From: a virus
Virus record (IMG/VR): IMGVR_UViG_3300027733_000059
Location: 1-61,414 of that record
Strand: one strand, 5' to 3'
Length of the DNA stretch: 61,414 nt
Below are positions 23,314 through 30,610 of the stretch, in pieces. The translations under genes and the position numbers were made by a program. Under the pieces are notes generated by a model that was given only the letters and a program-made list of their open reading frames with translations, was not told the origin of the DNA and searched no databases. Numbering within the stretch: the first letter of the stretch is position 1; the number at the start of each line of letters is the position of its first letter.

Positions 23314-23431
23314 CTACCTTGGCTTGGTTTTTAATTTGTTGTTCTTGGCACTCTCCATAAAGTTTGTGATTTGTTTGACGGTTGATTACATAGATTCCGC
23401 ACTCTTTACAGACTGCTGCGTATCTTTCCAT
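23306..23431 (-). CDS. 41-aa zinc-ribbon-like protein
   Basis: This ORF starts at an ATG after GAGGGGG and reads M-E-R-Y-A-A-V-C-K-E-C-G-I-Y-V, with a C-x-x-C pair and one later Cys in G-E-C-Q. It is probably a small zinc or DNA/RNA-binding protein, one of several micro-proteins of this type in the phage. The stop lies inside the next promoter. Confidence 0.55.
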   Translation of the reverse strand: MERYAAVCKECGIYVINRQTNHKLYGECQEQQIKNQAKVVA

Positions 23432-23453
23432 TTTGCATCCCCCTCTGAGATAA

Positions 23454-23711
23454 TTAGTAACTGACTTTTATTGGCGCCCACTTAACGCCAACCAAAGAAC
23501 CTGCTGTTTGCTCTTGCAATTCAGCAATCTTTTTTTGACCTTCAGCGATTTGTTTTTCAGCCTCTTGGTAAGCCCTACCCCAAGTGATTGCTTCGATTAC
23601 TCCCTCAAAATATGGAGCGTAATCTTCGAAACTGTAAGTTCCGTCTGAGTAGTTGTAAACTCTGAATTTGTTGAAGTAAATCTTGCTGCCGACTTTGACT
23701 TTCTGACTCAT
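23454..23711 (-). CDS. Hypothetical early protein with C-terminal coiled coil
   Basis: This 85-aa protein has a beta-rich start (V-G-S-K-I-Y-F-N-K-F-R-V-Y-N-Y-S-D-G-T-Y) and then a Glu/Lys/Gln helix, Y-Q-E-A-E-K-Q-I-A-E-G-Q-K-K-I-A-E-L-Q, likely to form a coiled coil. A consensus promoter with the operator-like element lies directly upstream. The function is unknown. Confidence 0.6.
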   Translation of the reverse strand: MSQKVKVGSKIYFNKFRVYNYSDGTYSFEDYAPYFEGVIEAITWGRAYQEAEKQIAEGQKKIAELQEQTAGSLVGVKWAPIKVSY

Positions 23712-23740
23712 TTTTTGTCCTCTCTCGACCTTGTATAACC

Positions 23741-23769
23741 AGTATATCCTACTTGGGTTGGTTATTCAA
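23741..23769 (-). promoter_or_regulatory. Early promoter, consensus spacing
   Basis: Minus strand: -35 TTGAAT (23764-23769), 17-bp spacer containing AACCAACCCAAG, -10 TATACT (23741-23746). ATAACCA upstream and TGGTTAT downstream form an inverted repeat around the -10 box. GAGAGAGGA lies before the ATG. Confidence 0.68.
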
Positions 23770-23901
23770 ATCCTGTTGAGCGTGTCGCTTGTCGGCTTCT
23801 TCGGACAGCAAGCGCTCGCGCTCGCGAGCGCGTATGCGGGCGAGGGAGGCTTCAGAGACCTTTAGGGGCTGTTTGAACTTTGCCCAGGATGGAATTAACA
23901 C
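23749..23901 (-). CDS. 50-aa Arg/Glu-rich helical protein
   Basis: GTG start overlaps the previous stop (TAGTG). The product begins M-L-I-P-S-W-A-K-F-K and has a strongly charged helix R-I-R-A-R-E-R-E-R-L-L. The Arg-Ala-Arg-Glu-Arg-Glu-Arg codons form a 16-bp palindrome (23817-23832), CGCGCTCGCGAGCGCG, unusually GC-rich for this genome. The stop codon lies inside the next promoter spacer. Confidence 0.45.
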   Translation of the reverse strand: MLIPSWAKFKQPLKVSEASLARIRARERERLLSEEADKRHAQQDLNNQPK

Positions 23902-24050
23902 TAGAACCACCGTCCCGTCTCTATTGACCCCACAATGCCGAATACAGCCAAGATTGCCAGCGCTATCAATGAGCCTTCGAAATTCTCTGCCCAGCGACGA
24001 CCTTTGGCGCTTAGGCGGATTCCCTTACTTGCTAATCGCTTCTCTATCAT
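23901..24050 (-). CDS. Small single-pass membrane protein
   Basis: This 49-aa protein has a basic N-terminus (K-R-L-A-S-K-G-I-R-L-S-A-K-G-R-R-W), then one hydrophobic segment I-A-L-A-I-L-A-V-F-G-I-V-G. By the positive-inside rule its basic end would stay in the cytoplasm. ATG overlaps the upstream stop as TAATG, and AGGGAGGAG precedes it. The function is unknown. Confidence 0.58.
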   Translation of the reverse strand: MIEKRLASKGIRLSAKGRRWAENFEGSLIALAILAVFGIVGSIETGRWF

Positions 24051-24184
24051 TACGCACTCCTCCCTTTGATTGCTCGAACTAATCCGTACTGCTCAAGGGC
24101 AAAATCTGATTCGCACCTAAAGCAATAGGCTTTTTCCTTAACGATGGTGATTCTGTATTCACTACCGCACATAAAGCATTTCAT
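24050..24184 (-). CDS. 44-aa zinc-ribbon protein
   Basis: Two C-x-x-C knuckles, M-K-C-F-M-C-G near the start and Y-C-F-R-C-E about 16 residues later, are spaced as in minimal zinc ribbons. ATG overlaps the upstream stop by ATGA and the downstream gene follows by TAATG, so the three small genes are translationally coupled. Confidence 0.6.
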   Translation of the reverse strand: MKCFMCGSEYRITIVKEKAYCFRCESDFALEQYGLVRAIKGRSA

Positions 24185-24369
24185 TTTGACTCCAATTTTT
24201 CCAATGTATTTGCATCTTCGGATACTAAGTGACTTGCAACAGAATTCACATCTCTTTTGATTTCATACCATTTCACAGCCTTACCGTTTGTTGGATTTTT
24301 AGTCATCACGCCATAAACAAAAGCAGGTGTTCCATTCCAAAGGACTTTCTCGCCTTTCTTAAATTTCAT
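24181..24369 (-). CDS. Small SH3-like hypothetical protein
   Basis: This 62-aa protein begins M-K-F-K-K-G-E-K-V-L-W-N-G-T-P-A-F-V-Y-G-V, a pattern of small SH3/KOW-like beta barrels, then continues K-W-Y-E-I-K-R-D and an acidic end. It overlaps both neighbours by ATGA. The function is unknown. Confidence 0.58.
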   Translation of the reverse strand: MKFKKGEKVLWNGTPAFVYGVMTKNPTNGKAVKWYEIKRDVNSVASHLVSEDANTLEKLESK

Positions 24370-25031
24370 TTTTTCACCTCACATATAACCTCGGATTCAC
24401 CGCGACCATTTAGAAAAGCGATGATGTCTGACTTTGGAATTTCTCTCTCTAAGATAATTCCTTCTTTGCTAAATCTGTTAGCAAAGAATTCTGCTTTTTT
24501 CTTATCCAGGGTCCAGGACAGACCGTTTTCATTTACCCCTGCTTGGCATCCTCGATAGATAGTTACCAACTCAGGTAAAGATTGCAGAAGATTGAATTCT
24601 TCTTCATTCATCAAATAATGACGGCTTGGACGATTCGATGAAAGCAACTGCTTCCACTTATCAATACCTTGCCATTGGTTTTCTGTGTCTGTCCATATAT
24701 CAGATAGCAAAGACCAATATTGCGTATCGGATAATTTATTCTCAATCAAAGAAAAAGCATTTAAACGATATGGGCGTTCGTGCAAGAAAATATAACTGGA
24801 GTATTTATTGTTTGCCAAAGCCTCTTTGACCGCTTTAACTTTTTGTTCGTATAAAGCGTTGGCGTGACCGTTGCTCCACAACGGAACTGCATAGACCAAT
24901 GGATGACGCAATTGAGGTCCTATGGCGCCATCTTCAAGATAAGGCTGTAAGTCAGGGTGCAACTCTTCAGTCGAAGCCATTACTTTTGCATATTCCAAAA
25001 CTGCATCTAGGTTAGGTATTGATTGACTCAT
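24366..25031 (-). CDS. ADP-ribosyltransferase-like early protein
   Basis: This 221-aa protein has a helical N-terminal half with no known match and then the transferase core: V-T-I-Y-R-G (R160), G-L-S-W-T (S172/T174) followed by the A-x-F-F-A helix, and G-E-S-E-V-I (E212, E214). R-S-ExE is the arginine-type ADP-ribosyltransferase signature, in a compact form. It is expressed in the early minus-strand cluster and lacks the HDQKTHG motif of the virion copies, so it likely acts inside the cell on host proteins after infection starts. Confidence 0.75.
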   Translation of the reverse strand: MSQSIPNLDAVLEYAKVMASTEELHPDLQPYLEDGAIGPQLRHPLVYAVPLWSNGHANALYEQKVKAVKEALANNKYSSYIFLHERPYRLNAFSLIENKLSDTQYWSLLSDIWTDTENQWQGIDKWKQLLSSNRPSRHYLMNEEEFNLLQSLPELVTIYRGCQAGVNENGLSWTLDKKKAEFFANRFSKEGIILEREIPKSDIIAFLNGRGESEVICEVKK

Positions 25032-25879
25032 TAGTTCCCCCTCTTCTTGTACTTATTTTCCAGTATTTTCAACTGCTGGTCAAATGACACGCCGTTCTTT
25101 TCTGCAAGATTTCTAACAATCAAGTCAGCAATCTCTTGAGCGAAAGCGATTTCATCCTTTTGCTTTTGGATGCTTTCCTCGCTGTGCGCTTCACCGCTGT
25201 AGTAGTGAGTCACAACTTCTCTTTCAATTGTCCATTGAAGGTTGAACCATTCAGTAACCGCTGAACGCTCTGTCTTGATAACTCTTGTGTACTTACCCTC
25301 TTTGTAAGTCAAGAATTCGCCTGACGCTGTTGGAGCGTTTGCCTTTTCCTTGGCGATTCGTGCAACCTTTTTTGCATCGCGCTCTGCTTTTGCAGCAGCC
25401 TTAGCAACCTTGTCCGCTGTCACGATTCGTGATGGACGGTTCAAGACATCGGCTGGAGCAGATGGATAACAAACTGTGCAAGCATCCTGACCCGCATCCT
25501 CAACGATTGTTTTCTCATCGTCGTTGCTGTACTGGACTAACCAGTTGTAACGAGTAGTTGGGAAGCAAGTTGAGCAATCCATTGAACTGTGGACGTGACC
25601 GTTGCTGTTGATTACCAAGAACGCTCTTGTCCAAGGGTCTTGGTTGTAAATCGCATTTAACTTTGAGATTTCGACATTGACTTTGAAAATTTCTGACTTA
25701 ATCTTTGCGACCTTTTCAATAGATTCTTGAATCTTTTCTACTGAAGTTGGGTAATACTTCTCGTAGAACTTGATTGAATCTTCAGCGCTCTCTAACTTGC
25801 TGACCAAATCCCAGCGCTTGTCGTACCAAGATGACAACTCTGTATCAATCTTGACCGCGAACTCTTTTGTCACGCTCAT
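25031..25879 (-). CDS. Conserved actinophage protein with Cys/His cluster
   Basis: This 282-aa protein starts with a helix-turn-coiled-coil region (1-78), then P-W-T-R-A-F-L-V-I-N-S-N-G-H-V-H-S-S-M-D-C-S-T-C, and about 35 residues later A-C-T-V-C-Y-P-S-A-P. Together H-x-H, C-x-x-C and C-x-x-C could hold one or two metal ions. The C-terminal third is charged. Similar proteins are widespread in actinophages without an assigned function. It is the first gene after the divergent promoter. Confidence 0.68.
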   Translation of the reverse strand: MSVTKEFAVKIDTELSSWYDKRWDLVSKLESAEDSIKFYEKYYPTSVEKIQESIEKVAKIKSEIFKVNVEISKLNAIYNQDPWTRAFLVINSNGHVHSSMDCSTCFPTTRYNWLVQYSNDDEKTIVEDAGQDACTVCYPSAPADVLNRPSRIVTADKVAKAAAKAERDAKKVARIAKEKANAPTASGEFLTYKEGKYTRVIKTERSAVTEWFNLQWTIEREVVTHYYSGEAHSEESIQKQKDEIAFAQEIADLIVRNLAEKNGVSFDQQLKILENKYKKRGN

Positions 25880-25900
25880 TGGGTCTCCTCTCTCATTTAC

Positions 25901-25937
25901 AACCCCAGTTTAGCATAGTTTAGCCAATTGGTACAAT
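25901..25937. promoter_or_regulatory. Face-to-face divergent promoters sharing one AACCCCAGTTTA element
   Basis: Minus-strand promoter: -35 TTGTAC (25931-25936), 18-bp spacer, -10 TAAACT (25907-25912). Plus-strand promoter: -35 TTTAGC (25909-25914), 17-bp spacer, -10 TACAAT (25932-25937). Each promoter's -35 overlaps the other's -10, and AACCCCAGTTTA (25901-25912) covers the minus -10 and touches the plus -35. A single bound protein could therefore control both directions. Confidence 0.6.
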
Positions 25938-25982
25938 AAGAGCCTGTCGTGTCCTTTGTGACCCTCGTTCAAAGGGTCCAAA

Positions 25983-28217
25983 TTGCGCTTTTTCCGCATA
26001 ATCACGGTCTGCTTCCTAGTCTTTTGGTGGGCTGTTTTGCCTACCGACTCAGCCTCGGCAGTATGTGTGACGACGGCTGAATCCGTCGCTATTGCCTCCG
26101 ACGCTGCAACAGTTTTAGCGTCATCGGATTCGGCTACGGCGACCTCAACTCCAATAATCGTCCAAGATACCTGTGGAGGCGATGATGTCTCTTACCAAGT
26201 GGCATTGCCAACAGCGGTCAATTTCCAGGGCGTCGAATACACGGCTGTTTATGCCACAACAAACTCAACAATTGTTTTTGGTCAGATAGATAACGATTAC
26301 GCCAACTATCCCAATACGCCTTCGATTTCTGTTAATGCTTATGATTGGGTTGTCCTTGACCCTGCTAATCCAAATCCAACAAACTCTTATCCTGCTGGAT
26401 GGAGAGCAGCGGATGAGCATTTAATTATTACTTCTAGTCAAGCAGGGTTTCAAGTTGATTTAGCCGTGCGCCCTTATGGACAAAATGCTTCAGCCAATCC
26501 TTTATCGACAATCGTTGTTACTGCATCTATTAACGCAGATAGCACTTTAACGATTACTTATCTTTCAGATGTTCAACAAGGATTAAATACTCGAACAGGC
26601 GTTCGTTTGCCCGATGGTCGTGTCGTTAGTTTAGAAGAGGCGGGTCTAACTCGGGTTTATGTTGCTCCTGTTGTAACTGCTGAGGCAATTGTTGAGCCGA
26701 CCCCAACACCCAGCCCCAGCCCTTCGATAGAGCCGACTCCTGAGCCTTCTCCGACATCTGAGCCTTCTCCATCTCCGAGCGTTGAGCCAACGCCGACTCC
26801 AACTGCTGAACCTTCACCTTCTCCCACACCAACTGAGAGCGCAAGTCCTCAACCTCAACCAACATCGGAACCATCGGCTTCACCGACTCCAATCCCTGAA
26901 CCTTCGCCAACTCCGACTGCTCAACCTCAACCGACCCAGGGACCTGCGCCGTCCATACCTGAACCCACACCATCGCCTACTCCTTCACCTGATACCAATA
27001 CAACAGCGCCAGTACAGCCAACGCCACAGCCAACCCCAATGCCATCTCCTACCCCAACTCCAATTCCGTCACCTGAACCAAGTCCCTCACCAAGCCCTGT
27101 TCCGAATCCAGTCGATACCCCTTCGGTAGCGCCGACTCCCGTGCCTGTTCCTGAACCCAGCCCTGAGCCTTCTCCTGTTCCTGAACCCACACCGAATCCG
27201 ATTGTTCGACCTGAGCCAAGTCCAAATCCCGTAGAGCCACCCGCACCTGTCCCTGAACCTGAACCGCTCCCCGAGCCTGAGCCAACTGCTCCGCCCGTTG
27301 AAGAACCTGCACCTGAACCGATTGAACCCCCAGCGGAAACTGTCCCGCCAGGTCCCACACCCGAACCGCTACCACCTACTGAACAGCCAATCGAAGAACC
27401 ATTGCCACCAGCAGAAGAACCGCCGTTACCTCAAGAACCCGAAATGCAAGAGCCACCTGTCGAGGAACCACCTGCTCCCGAACCACCAGCCGAAGAACCA
27501 CCAGCACCAATCCCAGCAGAGCCAGCGCCACAAAGTCCGTCCACAGAATCATCTGAAACCTCCGAATTAGTAAATGACATTACTGAAGATGGAAAGATTA
27601 CACCCGCTGATGTTGAAGCGGTAGTTGATTCATTGATGGCGGATGGAAAAGTTAGCCAAGCCGAAGCAACTGCCTTGATTGAAACTTTAAGCAAAAGCGG
27701 TCCTCTTAACACAGCCGAGAAAGACCTTATTGTTTCCGTCCTTGATGCGGATGGAAAGATAACTCAAGCAGAAGTTAATAATCTTTCAGAGAATCTTTCA
27801 TCTGATGGAAAATTTACATCTGCCGAAAGAGAGTTTGTTGCAGATGTACTTATTGAAGCAGCAAACGGTGAAGCCGTAACTGTTGAATCAATTGCCGATG
27901 CTGGAATCTCGTTAGAAGATTTACCTGACGAGCAACCTGTTGAAGTTCGCCAGGATGAAAATGGTAACGAGGTTGTTATTACAGCCGAGGTTGCTGTTGC
28001 TTTAGAACTGCTTACCTCAGCAGCAGATATTGTTTCAGCAATCTTTGAAAGCCCAGGACAATTGCTCTTCGCTATCGGAAACCTTGGGGCAGATATGTCT
28101 CCTGAAGAACGCGAAGAGGCAAGTAAAACAGTTATTGCTGCAACAATCATCGGCAATATTGCTACCACTACAATTGCTACCGCCATTGGTGGCATTGGAT
28201 ATAGGAGACCAAATTGA
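25983..28217 (+). CDS. Large secreted proline-rich protein with EF-hand/dockerin-like repeats
   Basis: This 744-aa protein is predicted to start at TTG. A signal peptide covers about 1-26 (basic start, F-L-V-F-W-W-A-V-L, cleavage near A-S-A). Residues 30-225 form a beta-rich domain. Residues 235-525 are dominated by P-E-P/P-S-P-T-P repeats. Residues 530-640 hold DGK-type repeats ([31 protein letters not shown]) resembling EF-hand or dockerin loops. The C-terminus has a hydrophobic stretch [14 protein letters not shown]. It is likely exported to the host surface; a superinfection or adhesion role is only a guess. Confidence 0.72.
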   Translation: MRFFRIITVCFLVFWWAVLPTDSASAVCVTTAESVAIASDAATVLASSDSATATSTPIIVQDTCGGDDVSYQVALPTAVNFQGVEYTAVYATTNSTIVFGQIDNDYANYPNTPSISVNAYDWVVLDPANPNPTNSYPAGWRAADEHLIITSSQAGFQVDLAVRPYGQNASANPLSTIVVTASINADSTLTITYLSDVQQGLNTRTGVRLPDGRVVSLEEAGLTRVYVAPVVTAEAIVEPTPTPSPSPSIEPTPEPSPTSEPSPSPSVEPTPTPTAEPSPSPTPTESASPQPQPTSEPSASPTPIPEPSPTPTAQPQPTQGPAPSIPEPTPSPTPSPDTNTTAPVQPTPQPTPMPSPTPTPIPSPEPSPSPSPVPNPVDTPSVAPTPVPVPEPSPEPSPVPEPTPNPIVRPEPSPNPVEPPAPVPEPEPLPEPEPTAPPVEEPAPEPIEPPAETVPPGPTPEPLPPTEQPIEEPLPPAEEPPLPQEPEMQEPPVEEPPAPEPPAEEPPAPIPAEPAPQSPSTESSETSELVNDITEDGKITPADVEAVVDSLMADGKVSQAEATALIETLSKSGPLNTAEKDLIVSVLDADGKITQAEVNNLSENLSSDGKFTSAEREFVADVLIEAANGEAVTVESIADAGISLEDLPDEQPVEVRQDENGNEVVITAEVAVALELLTSAADIVSAIFESPGQLLFAIGNLGADMSPEEREEASKTVIAATIIGNIATTTIATAIGGIGYRRPN

Positions 28218-28384
28218 AAAACTTTTTGAATGACATCATCGGACAAATATGGACGATGCTAGGAATGTTTGTTGCCTGGATTCTTGTTGATGGTGTTGCC
28301 AAAAATATCGTTGGCTATGCAATCCTAATTACTTTTGGCGTTTGGGTTCTGACTTACCCTCTTCGCCGTCAGAAGGAAGATTAA
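28214..28384 (+). CDS. Small two-helix membrane protein
   Basis: This 56-aa protein starts at TTG, overlapping the stop of the large secreted-protein gene by TTGA, with AGGAG upstream. Two hydrophobic segments (about 11-27 and 32-48) are followed by a basic tail R-R-Q-K-E-D. It is co-transcribed with the secreted protein and may help place it at the membrane. Its 3' end overlaps the convergent minus-strand gene. Confidence 0.6.
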   Translation: MKNFLNDIIGQIWTMLGMFVAWILVDGVAKNIVGYAILITFGVWVLTYPLRRQKED

Positions 28385-28622
28385 CTTCTTCTGATTTAGC
28401 AAAAGGACTAAACGCTCCGTTGATTTCATCGAGCGTTAGTTTTCCGTCGTCAAGATATTCACGGGCTAGTCGCTCTGCAACTGAGGCGACAGCCAACAGC
28501 CCTGCCATCGATAGGGCTACCCAAGCATCAATTCCCACAATAGCCCCAGCGCCCAAGGTGCCTAGTGCGCCAACGGTGAAAACAGCCACCATTCGGCTCA
28601 GGATGTCTTGGAATTTACGCAT
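28329..28622 (-). CDS. Small membrane protein, holin-like
   Basis: This 97-aa protein has hydrophobic residues 10-50 (A-V-F-T-V-G-A-L-G-T-L-G-A-G-A-I-V-G-I-D), then V-A-E-R-L-A-R-E-Y-L-D-D-G-K-L-T-L-D-E-I-N-G-A-F and a charged tail. This arrangement is common in actinophage proteins annotated as holins or membrane proteins. The D-D-G-K-L-T segment echoes the DGK repeats of the convergent secreted protein. It is a lone minus-strand gene here, overlapping its plus-strand neighbour by 56 bases. Confidence 0.6.
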   Translation of the reverse strand: MRKFQDILSRMVAVFTVGALGTLGAGAIVGIDAWVALSMAGLLAVASVAERLAREYLDDGKLTLDEINGAFSPFAKSEEVNLPSDGEEGKSEPKRQK

Positions 28623-28661
28623 AGAGCCTAGTTTAGCGCACGACTTTTACCCCTTTCTAAG

Positions 28662-28690
28662 TTGAATATACAACCCCAGTCGTGTATACT
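28662..28690 (+). promoter_or_regulatory. Early plus-strand promoter
   Basis: -35 TTGAAT (28662-28667), exact 17-bp spacer, -10 TATACT (28685-28690). The spacer contains CAACCCCAGTCG, the shared early element. GAGAGAGGAG lies directly before the first gene. Confidence 0.72.
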
Positions 28691-28710
28691 GGATATGTAA
28701 GAGAGAGGAG

Positions 28711-28851
28711 ATGCCCGTGGTGGTCTGCGTGAAGTGCGGAGTTTCTATCGGTCAGTTTGAAGTCTTTCCTGGACAAGTCTGCGTGAAATGTTATGCAGTC
28801 GAATTTGAAAAGGAATTTCAAAGCGCTATTAAAATTGGGAGGTTCAAGTAA
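28711..28851 (+). CDS. 46-aa zinc-ribbon protein
   Basis: The product starts M-P-V-V-V-C-V-K-C-G and has a second knuckle V-C-V-K-C-Y 15 residues later, a two-knuckle zinc ribbon. The ATG abuts GAGAGGAG, so a GTG two or three codons downstream might be the better-spaced start. The stop overlaps the next ATG as TAATG. Confidence 0.6.
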   Translation: MPVVVCVKCGVSIGQFEVFPGQVCVKCYAVEFEKEFQSAIKIGRFK

Positions 28852-29165
28852 TGAGTCTTGATTACAAAGGATTTGAGTGGGGCAACAGAATTACCTCCGA
28901 TGAGGATTCTGTCGATAGATTCCTTCACGAAGGTTTGGTGCCTGAATCACCATCAATCGGTGACTTGCACGGGGCTGCTGAATGGTTGGCTACTTATGCT
29001 GCCGAAACTGCCGAGGATGCCCAGGGCTGGGCGAATGTCGTCGCCTTCTTAATCTTGACTGCGGAATCAAAGCAAAAGCGTTCAGCGGTTGCTCAGGCGA
29101 AGAGAGAGTTTGCAAAGGAAAAAGGAATTCCTGTGTCCCAGGTCAGAATTAACAGGAATTACTAA
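28851..29165 (+). CDS. Hypothetical early protein
   Basis: This 104-aa mainly helical acidic protein has W-G-N-R-I-T-S-D-E-D-S-V-D-R-F near the start and A-A-E-W-L-A-T-Y-A-A-E-T-A-E-D in the middle, and ends basic with K-G-I-P-V-S-Q-V-R-I. No family is recognised. It is translationally coupled to the zinc-ribbon gene. Confidence 0.58.
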   Translation: MSLDYKGFEWGNRITSDEDSVDRFLHEGLVPESPSIGDLHGAAEWLATYAAETAEDAQGWANVVAFLILTAESKQKRSAVAQAKREFAKEKGIPVSQVRINRNY

Positions 29166-29180
29166 CCCCCGTGGTATAAT
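29164..29180 (+). promoter_or_regulatory. Early promoter with AACCCCCGTGG element
   Basis: A perfect -10 TATAAT (29175-29180) follows AACCCCCGTGG (29164-29174) directly, in the usual spacer position; the -35 (CAGGAA) is weak. GAGAGAGG lies before the ATG at 29211. The weak -35 suggests dependence on an activator or on the element itself. Confidence 0.55.
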
Positions 29181-29210
29181 TGGTATACAACCTAGAGAGA
29201 GGTCAGATAA

Positions 29211-29561
29211 ATGAGTAAAGTAAAAGTAACTTGGAAGGCTTTTGGAGATAAGCCTGAGATTGGTCGCTTCATTAGTTCTGTTGAATTCGAAACTGAATTC
29301 GCAATTAACGATGAAAACCGTGACAAGTTCTTAGGAGTTATTTACCACAATACAAATACATATTCAGGAAACTTATGGCAGATTATTGAGCCAAAGTTAT
29401 CTGCAACTCGTACTCACACATCAATCTCAATTGGTGACGAAATCGAAATCGACGGTCAGGTTTACGTCTGCGCTGATTTTGGATTCGAGAAGATTGAAGA
29501 TGTCGAAATCAAAAAGTTCGGAGAATCTGTTTTCTCTGTGTCACGAAAGGTAGGTGTCTAA
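29211..29561 (+). CDS. Hypothetical early protein
   Basis: This 116-aa beta-rich protein begins K-V-K-V-T-W-K-A-F-G-D-K-P-E-I-G and carries F-L-G-V-I-Y-H-N-T-N-T-Y-S-G and S-I-G-D-E-I-E-I-D-G-Q-V-Y-V-C. It is an unrecognised small early actinophage protein. The stop overlaps the next ATG. Confidence 0.58.
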   Translation: MSKVKVTWKAFGDKPEIGRFISSVEFETEFAINDENRDKFLGVIYHNTNTYSGNLWQIIEPKLSATRTHTSISIGDEIEIDGQVYVCADFGFEKIEDVEIKKFGESVFSVSRKVGV

Positions 29562-29890
29562 TGTCAGAATTCACAAGCCGTCCGTTCGATGAGGACCAAC
29601 TAATTGCTCAGATAGGTCGTATGAATATCTTTGCAATCTCAGGTGGTCGTGTCGGCGTTATTCGAGAAAATGGCGAAACAGTCGGAATCGAATTGCCAGT
29701 TTCAAATGGATACCGCGTCTCAATCAAATTAGGTTGGGATGACACTTGGACAGTCAGCCGTCAATTTGTCCGTGCAGGTGTTGTTTTTGATAAGGGGACT
29801 CTAAGGAGTGTCTATGCAGACCAAGTGGGCGAGATTGCTTACCAAGCATCTTGCTTCAGAAATGTCGAATTTGGAAAGGTGGATGCGTAA
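29561..29890 (+). CDS. Hypothetical early protein
   Basis: This 109-aa protein has a helical start F-D-E-D-Q-L-I-A-Q-I-G-R-M-N, then a beta-sheet part with G-G-R-V-G-V-I and L-G-W-D-D-T-W-T-V-S-R. It ends D-Q-V-G-E-I-A-Y-Q-A-S-C-F-R-N-V-E-F, a small-protein pattern repeated in actinophage early regions. TAATG couples it to the following gene. Confidence 0.57.
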   Translation: MSEFTSRPFDEDQLIAQIGRMNIFAISGGRVGVIRENGETVGIELPVSNGYRVSIKLGWDDTWTVSRQFVRAGVVFDKGTLRSVYADQVGEIAYQASCFRNVEFGKVDA

Positions 29891-30057
29891 TGGGGTTAAA
29901 TCAAGCACCGAAGTTTTTATTCAAATGTACGGATTGCGATTATCACGCCACAGTCAAAGGGCTATGGGCAGTAATAACTCGTTATCCCGACCAAAGTGTT
30001 TATTCGTTTCTTTGTGTCACTTGTGATGCAAACAAGGAAGAAAAGGTGGTTGCGTAA
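29890..30057 (+). CDS. 55-aa zinc-ribbon protein
   Basis: The product has F-K-C-T-D-C-D-Y-H and later F-L-C-V-T-C-D, two C-x-x-C knuckles 27 residues apart with a beta hairpin between, typical of zinc ribbons. It starts in TAATG overlap and ends in TAATG overlap. Confidence 0.62.
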   Translation: MGLNQAPKFLFKCTDCDYHATVKGLWAVITRYPDQSVYSFLCVTCDANKEEKVVA

Positions 30058-30299
30058 TGAAATTTCTTACTTACATCAAGGCTCCAAACACAACAAACGG
30101 AAATCCTCAGCGTGGATGGATTCTTTCCGATGCAACTGGCAACTTCGAACGATTCATCGACGAAGGCTACGAAGGTCGTGGAGCCATTGCTAAAGAATTG
30201 TGGGAAGGCGCTCAAGAGGTAAACAGCGGTTATGGAATCTTGGTTCCATCAACTGAATACAAGCGTTGGAAGAAAATGAAATCGGAGGTAGCAATATGA
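30057..30299 (+). CDS. Hypothetical early protein
   Basis: This 80-aa protein has F-L-T-Y-I-K-A-P, R-G-W-I-L-S-D-A-T-G-N-F-E-R-F and a lysine-rich end. It is unrecognised, with no membrane segment. It is coupled to both neighbours in the same early transcript. Confidence 0.57.
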   Translation: MKFLTYIKAPNTTNGNPQRGWILSDATGNFERFIDEGYEGRGAIAKELWEGAQEVNSGYGILVPSTEYKRWKKMKSEVAI

Positions 30300-30610
30300 G
30301 TCAAGCATCAATGTCTTGGTCAGAGTTAGCAGAATTAACTCACGCCACACAGGTTGAGAAGTTTAACTTTTGCACCTGTGAAGATAACGAAGGCAACGAG
30401 AATCCTTACAAAGATTGCCCACCTCAAAAGCCATATGACCGCGTAAGCGCGATTATCGCTTTTGAATCAGGCGAACTTGATGGAGACAAAGTTGTTGAAT
30501 TGTTTCAGCACTTAGTAGACACAGGGCTTGCGTGGCAACTCCAGGGTCACTACGGGCGCACAGCAATGGCACTTATCGAGCAAGGTCTAGTCAGCAAGGG
30601 AGGCAAGTAA
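30296..30610 (+). CDS. Hypothetical phage protein (small conserved helical domain)
   Basis: The start is the ATG in ATGA overlap. The 104-aa product has C-T-C-E-D-N-E near residue 26 and C-P at 40, then I-I-A-F-E-S-G-E-L-D-G-D-K-V-V-E-L-F-Q-H-L-V-D-T-G-L-A-W-Q-L-Q-G-H-Y-G-R-T-A. This helical end is a pattern recurring in short phage proteins of unknown function. Confidence 0.62.
   Translation: MSQASMSWSELAELTHATQVEKFNFCTCEDNEGNENPYKDCPPQKPYDRVSAIIAFESGELDGDKVVELFQHLVDTGLAWQLQGHYGRTAMALIEQGLVSKGGK

Noticed and set aside
26626-27375. Long open frames on both strands within the proline-rich part of the secreted protein gene
   Set aside because: Repetitive CCN/GAN codons leave all frames open; the alternative products are low-complexity shadows with no start signals.
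26700-27560. Proline-rich repeats as a DNA-level tandem repeat element
   Set aside because: The repeats are imperfect at the DNA level and follow codon periodicity; they are explained by the P-x-P protein pattern.
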